Below are positions 51,030-60,112 of a stretch of DNA of 63,993 nt, in pieces. The translations under genes and the position numbers were made by a program. Source of the DNA: an uncultured Atopobium sp. (GTDB lineage Bacteria > Actinomycetota > Coriobacteriia > Coriobacteriales > Atopobiaceae); NCBI GenBank assembly GCA_916715765.1, contig CAKAPG010000007.1, forward strand, positions 1-63,993, read 5' to 3'. The notes below the pieces were generated by a model. That model was not told the DNA's origin and did not search any database. It worked only from the letters and a program-made list of their open reading frames with translations. How positions within the stretch are numbered: position 1 is the stretch's first letter; each line of letters starts with the position of its first letter.

Positions 51030-51813
51030 GATTTCTGTGGGCCAGTACTATCACGGGAACTCGCTCATCCATAGGCTTAATCCCAACGTTAAATGCCTGG
51101 CTGCACTCCTTCTGATGCTTGCAACATTTTTTATCCGCAATGCACCACAGCTTGCACTGCTAGTAGTAGGCGTGCTCTGCCTGCTGGCACTTGCAAAAAT
51201 CCCCGTCAAACAGGTGCTTGTGTCAATCATCCCACTTGCCTGGCTGCTCATCTTTCTCTCGCTCTTCAATCTGTTGCTTACGCGAGAAGGAACAGTACTT
51301 GTCTCCTGGTCAATTTTTACCATCACCGATGTGGGAGCATGGAGTGCTTTCCTCTACCCCGTACGCATTTTAGCTGCAATTTTAATGGGCGCACTACTCC
51401 TGCTTACCACAACTCAAACGGATCTAGGCAATGCCTTTGAAGCAGCATGCTCGCCACTTTCTAAGATTGGTCTGCCTGGCAAAGAAATTGCCATGATTTT
51501 TTCGCTTATGCTGCGATTTATTCCAACACTTGCGGGCGACGCCGTATCCATTTCCGAGGCTCAAACTGCTCGCGCAGGAGACGTTGCTTCAGGTTCGCTG
51601 CCCAAAAGACTCCGTGCGACCTTCTCCATTGTGGTAGCGCTTCTGGCCAGCTCACTCAGGCATGCCAACAACCTTTCTAAGGCACTTGACGCTCGACACT
51701 ATGTAGCAGGGGCTTCTCGCACGCGTTGGCATCAACCAACCTTTGGCGCTCGCGAGGCAATTGCCTTGGGAGTAACCGCTTGTTTTATCGCCTTTATCTT
51801 TGTGTTGGTGTAA
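51019..51813 (+). CDS. ecfT: ECF transporter transmembrane (T) component
   Basis: A 264-residue membrane protein with five to six helices that couples ATPases to the S component. Start at 51019, with AAGGAGG six bases upstream, overlapping the ATPase gene by 11 bases. EcfT marks: the N-terminal YYHGNSLIHRLNPNVKCLAA and the two Ala-Arg coupling motifs SEAQTARAGD and KALDARHYV. Last gene of the ribU operon. Confidence 0.92.
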   Translation: MALKISVGQYYHGNSLIHRLNPNVKCLAALLLMLATFFIRNAPQLALLVVGVLCLLALAKIPVKQVLVSIIPLAWLLIFLSLFNLLLTREGTVLVSWSIFTITDVGAWSAFLYPVRILAAILMGALLLLTTTQTDLGNAFEAACSPLSKIGLPGKEIAMIFSLMLRFIPTLAGDAVSISEAQTARAGDVASGSLPKRLRATFSIVVALLASSLRHANNLSKALDARHYVAGASRTRWHQPTFGAREAIALGVTACFIAFIFVLV

Positions 51814-51954
51814 AACTTTTAACTAAATAATTTGTATTTTTAACGCTCTGTTACAACCCATTTTTCTTTTCTCGACAACCGCCAATTTGGCCACCTAAGT
51901 AACGTACAATAAAGCTAGTAAAAGCGTAAAAGGCTTGCATTGAAAGGTGGCCCC

Positions 51955-54900
51955 ATGGTCCTGCGCGTCTACGTCCAAAGAAAATCTGGTTTCGAGGGCG
52001 AGGCAAAAGCCCTGCTCAAAGAAGTGAAAGACCTTCTTGGTATTACCGAGTTACAACGCATTGACCTCCTTAACCGCTATGATGTTGAGGGAATTTCAGA
52101 GGAACTCTTTGAGTCCTGCATCCCCACCGTTTTCTCCGAGCCACAGTCCGATCTTGCCAGCCGCACCATGCCAGAGTTTTCTTCTGAAGGTGCGGCTGTT
52201 CATACGTTTGCTGTTGAGTTTTTGCCTGGCCAGTTTGACCAGCGCGCAGACTCTGCAGCTGAGTGTGTGCAGCTCATCAGCCAGGGAGAGCGTCCACTTG
52301 TGCGCTCTGCTCGCCTTTACGTACTAACCGGAAACCTCACAGAGGCAGACGTTGCCGCCATCAAGAACTACCTGATTAACCCCGTTGAGGCTCGCGAGGC
52401 TTCCCTTGAGTTGCCCGAGACTCTCAAGATTTCCATTCCAGAGCCTGCTGATGTAGAGGTTCTTGAAGGCTTTAACGCCCTTGACCAGGACGGCCTCAAG
52501 GAGTTCATTGCTTCTCACGGCCTTGCTATGGACCTGGCTGACCTCACCTTCTGCCAGCAGTACTTCACCGATGAGCAGCGCGATCCTACCATCACCGAGA
52601 TTCGCGTCATTGATACCTACTGGTCAGACCACTGCCGCCACACCACCTTTAACACCGGAATTACCGGCGTGCAGATTGATGATGACCTGGTAAAAGCCGC
52701 ATTTGAGAAGTATCTCTCCATGCGCAAAGAACTTGGTCGAGAAGATCGTGCGGTTTCTCTTTGGGATATGGCAACTATTGGTGCAAAGTACCTTCGCGAG
52801 AAGGGCGTCCTCACCAATCTTGATGAGTCAGAAGAGATTAACGCCTGTACCGTAAAGGTCAAGGTAGACGTTGACGGTAAAGATGAAGACTGGCTCTTCC
52901 TCTTTAAGAACGAGACTCACAACCACCCCACCGAGATTGAGCCCTTTGGTGGCGCAGCTACCTGCATCGGTGGCGCCATTCGCGATCCTCTTTCTGGCCG
53001 TAGCTACGTCTACCAGGCAATGCGCGTCACTGGCGCTGCAGACCCAACCGTTCCTGTCTCCCAGACACTTCCGGGAAAGCTTCCTCAGCGCACCATCGTG
53101 CGCACAGCGGCCGCAGGTTATTCAAGCTACGGTAACCAGATTGGCCTTGCTACCGGCCAAGTTTCTGAGCTCTACCACCCAGGCTACGTGGCAAAGCGCA
53201 TGGAGATTGGTGCCGTTGTAGGCGCAACTCCTCAAAGCCACGTCCGCCGCGAGCGTCCAGAAGTTGGCGATATCATCGTTCTTCTCGGCGGCCGCACTGG
53301 TCGTGATGGCATTGGTGGCGCAACCGGCTCTTCCAAGGCACACGATGCTGGCTCCATTGAGCGCGACGGTGCCGAGGTCCAGAAGGGCAACGCCCCTGTT
53401 GAGCGTAAACTTCAGCGCCTCTTCCGCCGTGAAGACGCTTGCAAGCTCATCAAGCGCTGCAACGACTTTGGTGCAGGCGGTGTCTCTGTTGCTATTGGCG
53501 AGCTCGCCGACGGTCTTGACGTCAACCTGGATGCTGTTCCTAAGAAGTATGACGGCCTTGACGGTACTGAGCTAGCAATCTCCGAGTCTCAGGAGCGCAT
53601 GGCTGTTGCTCTCGAGGCAAAGGACGTCGAGCAGTTCTGCGCATACGCCCGCGAAGAAAACCTCGAGGCAACCATTGTGGCTACAGTCACCAAGGATCCT
53701 CGTCTGGTCATGCGCTGGCGCGGTCAGAAGATTGTCAACATCAGCCGTGCGTTTCTCGCCTCAAACGGTGCACCTAAATCAATCACCGTGCGCCTAGCCA
53801 AGCCTCTTGCCTACCAGCGCAACTGGGCAGGCTCAACCCTTGGCGAGAAACTCCATTCGCTGGTACGCGATCTAAACGTTGCCTCCAATAAGGGACTCTC
53901 CGAGCGTTTTGACTCTACTATTGGTGCAGGCACCGTCCTTATGCCTTTTGGCGGCGCTCGTCAGCTTACCCCTGCCCTTTCTATGGTGGCCAAGCTTCCT
54001 GTTATGGGCCAGACCAACACCGTCTCGGGCATGGCCTGGGGCTTTAACCCATACCTCATGGAGGCCGACCAGTTCCGTGGCGCCTACCTTTCCGTTGTCG
54101 AGTCCGTCTCCAAGCTGGTTGCTACCGGCTTTAAATATCAGGACCTCTACCTCACCTTCCAGGAGTACTTCGAGAAACTTGGTCAGAATCCAAATCGTTG
54201 GGGTAAGCCAGCAGCAGCCCTTCTCGGCGCACTGATGGCCCAGATCAACCTTGGTCTTGCGGCTGTCGGTGGCAAAGACTCCATGTCCGGAACATTCGAA
54301 GACTTGGACGTTCCACCAACACTGGTTTCGTTTGCCACTGGTCTTACCAAGGTAGACAAGATTGTCTCCAACGAGTTCAAAGGCGCAGGTCACAGGCTCA
54401 TCTCTATTGTTCCATCCTACGACGAGAGCGGCCTTCTCCCCGATAACGACTCCTTGCTCACCGCATACAAGCTGGTCAGCACCCTTGTTCAGTCCAAGAG
54501 CGCACTTGCCATTACCACACCAGGTTACGGCGGCGTGGCCGAGGCGCTCTTCAAGAGCTGCTTGGGCAACAAGCTAGGCGTTGAGCTGGTCCCAGAGATT
54601 TCTGCCGACGCGCTCTTCTCGCCAACTTACGGTGCCTTCATCGTTGAGCTAGCAGACGGCGTATCCGTTGACGACGTCGACGGCGTGTGCGTGGCTCCTC
54701 TGGGCGTCACCACGTCCGAGTACGTCTTGAGCGCATGTGGCGAGAAGATCGACCTCTCCGAGCTCCAGGAAGCATGGGAGCGCCCACTTGAGGAGGTCTT
54801 CCCGTACCGCGGAGGCTCCGACGAGGCTGTGGAGAAAATCAGCTTCGACGGTGCATCCACACGACACTCCTATGCTGGTCCAACCCTTATCGCACCTGCT

Positions 54901-55710
54901 CGCCCACGCGTCATCATCCCCGTATTCCCTGGTAACAACTGCGAATACGACGTCGCGCGTGCCTTTGAACGTGCAGGCGCTGATCCAACCACGCTGGTCA
55001 TTAACAACCTGACGCCTCAGGACATTGTTGAGTCCGCAAATGCGCTGGCAGAGTCCATCAAGAAGAGCCAGATTGTCATGATTCCAGGCGGCTTCTCTGG
55101 CGGAGACGAGCCAGACGGATCTGCTAAGTTTATCTGCGCGCTCTTCCGCGCTCCTCAGGTTACCGAGGCTGTTCGCGAGCTTCTGCAGCAGCGCGATGGC
55201 CTTATGCTGGGCATCTGCAACGGCTTCCAGGCACTCATCAAGCTGGGCCTTGTTCCTTACGGCGACATTCGCCCTATGGACGACACCTGCCCAACGCTAA
55301 CGTTCAACACCATCGGTCGCCACCAGAGCCAGCTTGTTCGCACTAGCGTTGCCTCCACGATGTCCCCATGGCTCTCCAAGTGCGCACTTGGCGACATCCA
55401 TACCATTGCCATCAGCCACGGAGAAGGCCGCTTTGTTGCCTCCGACGAGCTGCTTGAGACGCTCAAGGCAAACGGCCAGATTGCAACGCAGTACGTTGAC
55501 GCAACGGGTGCTCCAAGCATGGACTTCTCCGTTAATCCTAACGGCTCCGTCCTGGCTATCGAGGGCATTACCAGCCCCGATGGTCGCGTCCTGGGCAAGA
55601 TGGGCCACACGGAGCGCTCCGGTGCGGGCCTCTACAAGAACATCCCTGAGCTCACTGCTGGCGACCAGTTCCAGCCTCTCATCGAGGGCGGCGTCGAGTA
55701 CTTCAAGTAA
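51955..55710 (+). CDS. purL: Phosphoribosylformylglycinamidine synthase, single chain
   Basis: A 1251-residue PurL of the fused type, making FGAM from FGAR, glutamine and ATP in purine synthesis. Start at 51955, with AAAGGTGG five bases before ATG; the upstream in-frame extension includes that site. Order: N-terminal PurS-like domain, linker with TYWSDHCRHTTF near residue 225, ATP-binding repeats with NETHNHPTEIEPFGGAATC and GNQIGLATG, second AIRS-like half with GGKDSMSGTFED near 775, and a C-terminal class I glutaminase (about 980-1251) with nucleophile Cys in MLGICNGFQALIK near 1088 and the His/Glu pair in ISHGEGRF. It matches the clade fused in Firmicutes and Coriobacteria. Confidence 0.95.
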   Translation: MVLRVYVQRKSGFEGEAKALLKEVKDLLGITELQRIDLLNRYDVEGISEELFESCIPTVFSEPQSDLASRTMPEFSSEGAAVHTFAVEFLPGQFDQRADSAAECVQLISQGERPLVRSARLYVLTGNLTEADVAAIKNYLINPVEAREASLELPETLKISIPEPADVEVLEGFNALDQDGLKEFIASHGLAMDLADLTFCQQYFTDEQRDPTITEIRVIDTYWSDHCRHTTFNTGITGVQIDDDLVKAAFEKYLSMRKELGREDRAVSLWDMATIGAKYLREKGVLTNLDESEEINACTVKVKVDVDGKDEDWLFLFKNETHNHPTEIEPFGGAATCIGGAIRDPLSGRSYVYQAMRVTGAADPTVPVSQTLPGKLPQRTIVRTAAAGYSSYGNQIGLATGQVSELYHPGYVAKRMEIGAVVGATPQSHVRRERPEVGDIIVLLGGRTGRDGIGGATGSSKAHDAGSIERDGAEVQKGNAPVERKLQRLFRREDACKLIKRCNDFGAGGVSVAIGELADGLDVNLDAVPKKYDGLDGTELAISESQERMAVALEAKDVEQFCAYAREENLEATIVATVTKDPRLVMRWRGQKIVNISRAFLASNGAPKSITVRLAKPLAYQRNWAGSTLGEKLHSLVRDLNVASNKGLSERFDSTIGAGTVLMPFGGARQLTPALSMVAKLPVMGQTNTVSGMAWGFNPYLMEADQFRGAYLSVVESVSKLVATGFKYQDLYLTFQEYFEKLGQNPNRWGKPAAALLGALMAQINLGLAAVGGKDSMSGTFEDLDVPPTLVSFATGLTKVDKIVSNEFKGAGHRLISIVPSYDESGLLPDNDSLLTAYKLVSTLVQSKSALAITTPGYGGVAEALFKSCLGNKLGVELVPEISADALFSPTYGAFIVELADGVSVDDVDGVCVAPLGVTTSEYVLSACGEKIDLSELQEAWERPLEEVFPYRGGSDEAVEKISFDGASTRHSYAGPTLIAPARPRVIIPVFPGNNCEYDVARAFERAGADPTTLVINNLTPQDIVESANALAESIKKSQIVMIPGGFSGGDEPDGSAKFICALFRAPQVTEAVRELLQQRDGLMLGICNGFQALIKLGLVPYGDIRPMDDTCPTLTFNTIGRHQSQLVRTSVASTMSPWLSKCALGDIHTIAISHGEGRFVASDELLETLKANGQIATQYVDATGAPSMDFSVNPNGSVLAIEGITSPDGRVLGKMGHTERSGAGLYKNIPELTAGDQFQPLIEGGVEYFK

Positions 55711-55731
55711 ACTGATCTCAGATAATGCAAG

Positions 55732-55769
55732 AAAAAGGTTCCACATTTTGGACAATGTGGAACCTTTTT
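55732..55769. terminator. Bidirectional terminator between purL and the RiPP operon
   Basis: AAAAAGGTTCCACATT pairs perfectly with AATGTGGAACCTTTTT (16 pairs, six-base loop), with T runs on both strands. It ends purL and the leftward peptide operon. Confidence 0.9.
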
Positions 55770-55781
55770 AGTAGTTTTCAG

Positions 55782-57665
55782 TTAAATCTTTTGGTTTGTG
55801 GTCTCGGATTTTTGATTTTCTCGTATAAGACAAATCAGTTGGTCAATATTTTTTACTTTCCAACAATCAGAAATATGTAGACTACAGTTGAATGATTCGT
55901 TTAACTCATTGACGAAGTAAATAAAATCAAATGAATCCTCAAATGAGGACTGTAGGTCATTTTCATTCAACAGCTTCTCTGGAAATAGCTCCTTATACAG
56001 ATCTGATAATGAAGTTCTCGTGCAATCAGATTGGTAATTTGAACTTTTATTATCAGACAAGGTCATAATGAAGCTTGATTTATGTAATGCCTCAAGCATC
56101 TCGTTGAACTTTATTTTCATAGTTGGTGTTCGAGGAAAACGTTCAAGTGCATATACATGTACTATCTTTGTTTTTAAAATAGAGCAAATTGTTTTTGAGT
56201 TTGATTTTATGCTATTAATTTTTTTATTATCAAGTGCTCCTTCAACACATATACACAACGCTTGTTCATCTTCTGTAAATCCTTTTCCTAAATAAATTTT
56301 ATTAAAAATCTTTAACTCTAAAAATAACTGTTTAAGTACTTCTTCTCTCTCTGCAAGGGAATAAAACTTTCCAAATATTTTTGTATCATTTGACCTGCCT
56401 AAAATGTATAAAAATCCTTCATCAAAAAAGCCAACATCATGTGTATTAAAGTTTCCAAGTATAAGTTCTCTTCTCTTTACAATTCCTTCCACGATTTCAT
56501 ATTGTGAAATTGATGGACTTTGAATATAAATTTCTCCCAATGAGCCTTCGTCAACTTCTTCATTCTCAAGATCCTTAATTGTAATTTCACCATCAAGAGA
56601 TAAACCAGAACTAACAAGCTTTGCTTTATATGAATTATCATCTGTTGTGTTGTAGTCTATAGTCTTAAGTGTTGATCCATTTTGAACACTATAGGGAGAA
56701 AAAGCAACCGCACACGTTGCTTCACTTAAACCATAAACTGGCAAGATTGTATTTCTTTTTAATCGAAATGGACTCATTTTGTCGTAGAAAAGCTCAATCG
56801 TTTGTCTATGCAACTGATCCGAACCGCTTAGAATTAATCTGATGTCCGACAAATCAATATCACTATACTTAAAATCATACTGAGCCAAAAACTCAAGAGC
56901 AAAATCTGGAAGTGCTGTTATCGTCGCCTTAAACTTACTTAAATCACTCATAAATGAATCTGGGTACCTAAAGAGATAACCAGAATCAAGCAATAACTGA
57001 TTAGTTAGTTTTGAAGAAGCTGACAAAAATAAACCCGAAAAGCCCATGCAATGAGTTAGTGGCATCCAATTTACAACCCTATCGTCTGGAGAAGACAAGA
57101 TTGATTTATTGATTGCATTCAGATTAGATATTGCGTTTATTTCTGAAATACATGATCCATGCGGCTGCGCGGTGGTGCCGCTTGAATACTGAACATATAG
57201 AACATCTTCAGGGCTTTCTCCTGCATTGAAAGATACAACTTCTAACAAAGACGCCGTGTTTTCAGTACATCTACTCTCTTTTTTCCAGGAATTATATAGA
57301 TCATCATCTATCAACAATAATTTTTCCTTGAATTGTTTCTTGAACAAATCAATTTTCGAACGTCGATTTGTGTCATTGCAAAAATCGATAAGTAAAGGAA
57401 TTACACCTAAAAAAATACAAGTCCAAAATGAAATAACATACTTAATCTTATTAGAAGATAGAAGCAATACAAACTGTCTTTTATTTGTACTGCAATCTGA
57501 GATAAAGGCAGTATTCTTTAAATATCTAGCAAAGTCAACTGCCTCAAGACATAAGTCCCTGTAAGAAATAAAAAACAATTCATCATCGGGATGCTCCTTA
57601 TAGTAGAGCCCCTTTGTAGTTTCTAGTTTCATAGAATTAAATATCGACAAAAATGAGTCAAGCAT
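55782..57665 (-). CDS. Fatty-acyl-AMP-ligase-like adenylating enzyme with C-terminal carrier domain
   Basis: A 627-residue ANL-superfamily enzyme. Adenylation motifs: SSGTTAQPHG at 161-170 (A3, with His for the usual Lys), NWMPLTHCMGF near 199 (the FAAL-type PLxHxMG), YGLSEAT at 311-317 (A5), THDVGFF near 408, GRSNDTKIFG at 423-432 (A8) and PRTPTMK with Lys517 (A10). Residues about 550-620 form a carrier domain with DSFDFIYFV, where Ser578 is the expected phosphopantetheine site. So it should activate an acyl group as AMP ester and load it on its own carrier. Substrate unknown; the overall pattern favours a carboxylic or fatty acid over an amino acid. Last gene of the AT-rich operon, two bases after the M50 gene. 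Confidence 0.8.
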   Translation of the reverse strand: MLDSFLSIFNSMKLETTKGLYYKEHPDDELFFISYRDLCLEAVDFARYLKNTAFISDCSTNKRQFVLLLSSNKIKYVISFWTCIFLGVIPLLIDFCNDTNRRSKIDLFKKQFKEKLLLIDDDLYNSWKKESRCTENTASLLEVVSFNAGESPEDVLYVQYSSGTTAQPHGSCISEINAISNLNAINKSILSSPDDRVVNWMPLTHCMGFSGLFLSASSKLTNQLLLDSGYLFRYPDSFMSDLSKFKATITALPDFALEFLAQYDFKYSDIDLSDIRLILSGSDQLHRQTIELFYDKMSPFRLKRNTILPVYGLSEATCAVAFSPYSVQNGSTLKTIDYNTTDDNSYKAKLVSSGLSLDGEITIKDLENEEVDEGSLGEIYIQSPSISQYEIVEGIVKRRELILGNFNTHDVGFFDEGFLYILGRSNDTKIFGKFYSLAEREEVLKQLFLELKIFNKIYLGKGFTEDEQALCICVEGALDNKKINSIKSNSKTICSILKTKIVHVYALERFPRTPTMKIKFNEMLEALHKSSFIMTLSDNKSSNYQSDCTRTSLSDLYKELFPEKLLNENDLQSSFEDSFDFIYFVNELNESFNCSLHISDCWKVKNIDQLICLIRENQKSETTNQKI

Positions 57666-57667
57666 TT

Positions 57668-58789
57668 TTATTTATTCTCCATGGGTAAATTTTTTGAAAA
57701 TCTGTAACGGACCATCACAATATAAAAGGATAAAAAGAGTACGGAAAGTACTACACAAACCGCAATCCCATCTCCAAACAATTCAATTCCCAATGCACGG
57801 AAACAACCCATCACCATATAGAAAAATCCAAGAGTAATTAATATTAAATTGATTGCTGTATAAAGCGTGGCTCTAAAATCATTTCTTAGATTAACCTTAC
57901 CAGTTAAAAGGCGAAACATTTTAGTTCTAAGATTCTGTACCTTAGCTATTTGGCTAAAAATAAAGTATCCATCGGATAAATTAAACAAACTCAAATTTGA
58001 AAAAATGATATAGAACTGCGATAGAGCACAGCTGAAAACAAAAGGTTCTCCTGAGATTGAATATATTATCAAAAAGAGGTTCAACAGAAATAGGTTGCCA
58101 ATCATTCCTGCAGACATAATTTGAATTCTTGATTTCCTATCAAGGGAGTATATATTGGGAATCTTTACATAAAACAATGGTATGACAAATAAATAGAGCC
58201 TGATATGAATCCCCTCAGGATATAAATTATTTGCTCTAGCCAAAAGGACGTGGCACAGTTCATGAAATAAAAAACTTGGTATGACAATTAGAAGAGAAAG
58301 AATAAAGCTTAAAATTGATGTTGTTGCAGAGACTCCCGAATACGTGTAGTTAAAAGAACCCACAGAAAACAAGAGGACATTTATCGACATTAGAATGAAT
58401 GTAATCATCAAACCAATACATGCAATTTTTTTATATACATTGGTGTTTGGCCTTGGGTGAGACCGTAATTTAATTACAAATAATTCATGGGAAAGAGAAT
58501 TTAACTCAGTCCGTTTATGTAAGTTGCTGTCCAGCAGTAAACCTTGTTTTTCAAATGAATCGATAATGGTTGAAACCTGCTGTTTACTCAAACCCCACAA
58601 CGTTTCTAAATCATCCAATGAATTAGATCCATCTAAATTTTTTAGCAACTCCAGGAACTGAATTGCTTTCTTTCGAGTAGAAACAACATAATGATCATAT
58701 TGACAACTGCCTAATAAAACGGCGTCATCCTTTTCGGTATATAGGTTGTAAAGTTTTATATCAGGAAGAGCTTTTGGGAAATTATTCAT
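57668..58789 (-). CDS. RiPP-associated M50-type membrane metalloprotease with N-terminal winged-helix domain
   Basis: A 373-residue protein. Residues about 20-90 (YDHYVVSTRKKAIQFLELL through SFEKQGLLLDS) resemble a PqqD-like RiPP recognition element or winged helix. Seven or so membrane helices follow. The zinc site is HELCH at 176-180 (H176, E177, H180), with the third ligand likely Asp273 in NLSDG, as in site-2 and YydH-type M50 proteases. Such enzymes sit with radical SAM maturases and are thought to cut leader or core peptide at the membrane. It overlaps the radical SAM gene by four bases. Confidence 0.82.
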   Translation of the reverse strand: MNNFPKALPDIKLYNLYTEKDDAVLLGSCQYDHYVVSTRKKAIQFLELLKNLDGSNSLDDLETLWGLSKQQVSTIIDSFEKQGLLLDSNLHKRTELNSLSHELFVIKLRSHPRPNTNVYKKIACIGLMITFILMSINVLLFSVGSFNYTYSGVSATTSILSFILSLLIVIPSFLFHELCHVLLARANNLYPEGIHIRLYLFVIPLFYVKIPNIYSLDRKSRIQIMSAGMIGNLFLLNLFLIIYSISGEPFVFSCALSQFYIIFSNLSLFNLSDGYFIFSQIAKVQNLRTKMFRLLTGKVNLRNDFRATLYTAINLILITLGFFYMVMGCFRALGIELFGDGIAVCVVLSVLFLSFYIVMVRYRFSKNLPMENK

Positions 58790-60102
58790 TCTTTAATTCC
58801 AAACAACTCGCCACAATTACATAATGATCTCTCAAACATTGCTCTTTGTGCATGACAAATAACATCTATTGGATCTGAGATAGAACCATTGACGTCATAT
58901 GAATTCCCAATGCAATTGGCACAAAGTCCGTTCAGCCAACATTGCTGACATTTTTCTATATGACTGTATGTATTACTTTCAAGCCTACTACGGATGCTTT
59001 TATATCGAGAGGACTGACGTAAATCACTATCTTCTAGTATATTTCCCATCTTCATTTCATCATGACCGATAAACGCAAAACATGGATACACATCTCCATT
59101 AGACGTAATACTGATTTCCTTAATTCCAGCAGTGCATAGTAATGACTTACTCCTTTTTGAGGCGAGAAGAGAGCCAATATTAGAAATCTGCATAACCCTT
59201 AATGGATTTCCAGAAAAAAGTGATGAGATTGATTTCTCAGCTACTTCCTCAAAGTACTCTGAAACACCTCTGTATTCCTCTTCGCTCCATAAATATTCCT
59301 TCGAGGAAGATGAGGCATTAATCACAGGTACAATATGAAAAACGTCGGGTCTGAATTCCATCAAATGTTCAATATCAATAAGATGCTTAGTTTTTTTATA
59401 CTGATCTATATTTGATTTTGAAATTGTCATTTCAATCATAAGATCGTATTTTCTATTATTTGTGATAATCTCCATTGATTTCTTTATCGCATCATAAGAG
59501 CTGCCACTTCCCACAGCAAATGGCCTGTTGTAATCATTAATCTCTTTGTTTCCATCAATGCTAACTGTCACATTTACTCTATGCTCATTGCAAAATCTAT
59601 GAATATATTCAGAAAACAAAACACCATTAGTTACAAAATTAAAGAGGGGCATTTGTAATCCAAGAGAATCAAAATACTCTTCTATCCAGCAGACGCCTTC
59701 CTCAATTAATTTAAAGTTTAATAAGGGCTCTCCACCAAAGAACTGAATTTTCTCGATGCCCTTTGGATAAAGACTTAGAGTGCTCTTTACAGCAAGTTGT
59801 AACATAGATAAGTTCATTGGGACAGTATGACTTGCTCCGTATGTACCTTGATGTGCATAGCAATATCTACAAGCTAGATTACATGATTGCGTGATAACCA
59901 ATACTAATCTAGAGGCAATCTGACTATCTTCGACTAGCTCACTTTTTTTGTTCACGCTCTTATTCTTTTGAAAAGCCTTAGTAAGCTCAATATCACCGAT
60001 ATCTAAAAAACGTTGCCCTTGCTCTTGATCAAGAGAATAGATAGAAAGAGTTTCGTTATCAAATAAAAAGAATGAGTCCTGTTTTTTTAGAGTGTGTAAC
60101 AT
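58786..60102 (-). CDS. Radical SAM/SPASM peptide maturase
   Basis: A 438-residue enzyme. The first 65 residues look like a small peptide-binding domain. The radical SAM [4Fe-4S] motif is CNLACRYC (C74, C78, C81), followed by FFGGEPLLN (123-129) for SAM binding and SIDG. The C-terminal SPASM region has C323, C341, C385, C388, C394, C397 and C416 plus C428 and C430, enough for two auxiliary Fe-S clusters. Related enzymes form sulfur-to-carbon thioethers in Cys-rich peptides (sactipeptides, ranthipeptides). The Cys-Gly rich precursor in the same operon is the likely substrate. The start has AGGTGGG five bases upstream. Confidence 0.9.
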   Translation of the reverse strand: MLHTLKKQDSFFLFDNETLSIYSLDQEQGQRFLDIGDIELTKAFQKNKSVNKKSELVEDSQIASRLVLVITQSCNLACRYCYAHQGTYGASHTVPMNLSMLQLAVKSTLSLYPKGIEKIQFFGGEPLLNFKLIEEGVCWIEEYFDSLGLQMPLFNFVTNGVLFSEYIHRFCNEHRVNVTVSIDGNKEINDYNRPFAVGSGSSYDAIKKSMEIITNNRKYDLMIEMTISKSNIDQYKKTKHLIDIEHLMEFRPDVFHIVPVINASSSSKEYLWSEEEYRGVSEYFEEVAEKSISSLFSGNPLRVMQISNIGSLLASKRSKSLLCTAGIKEISITSNGDVYPCFAFIGHDEMKMGNILEDSDLRQSSRYKSIRSRLESNTYSHIEKCQQCWLNGLCANCIGNSYDVNGSISDPIDVICHAQRAMFERSLCNCGELFGIKE

Positions 60103-60112
60103 ACTAACCCAC

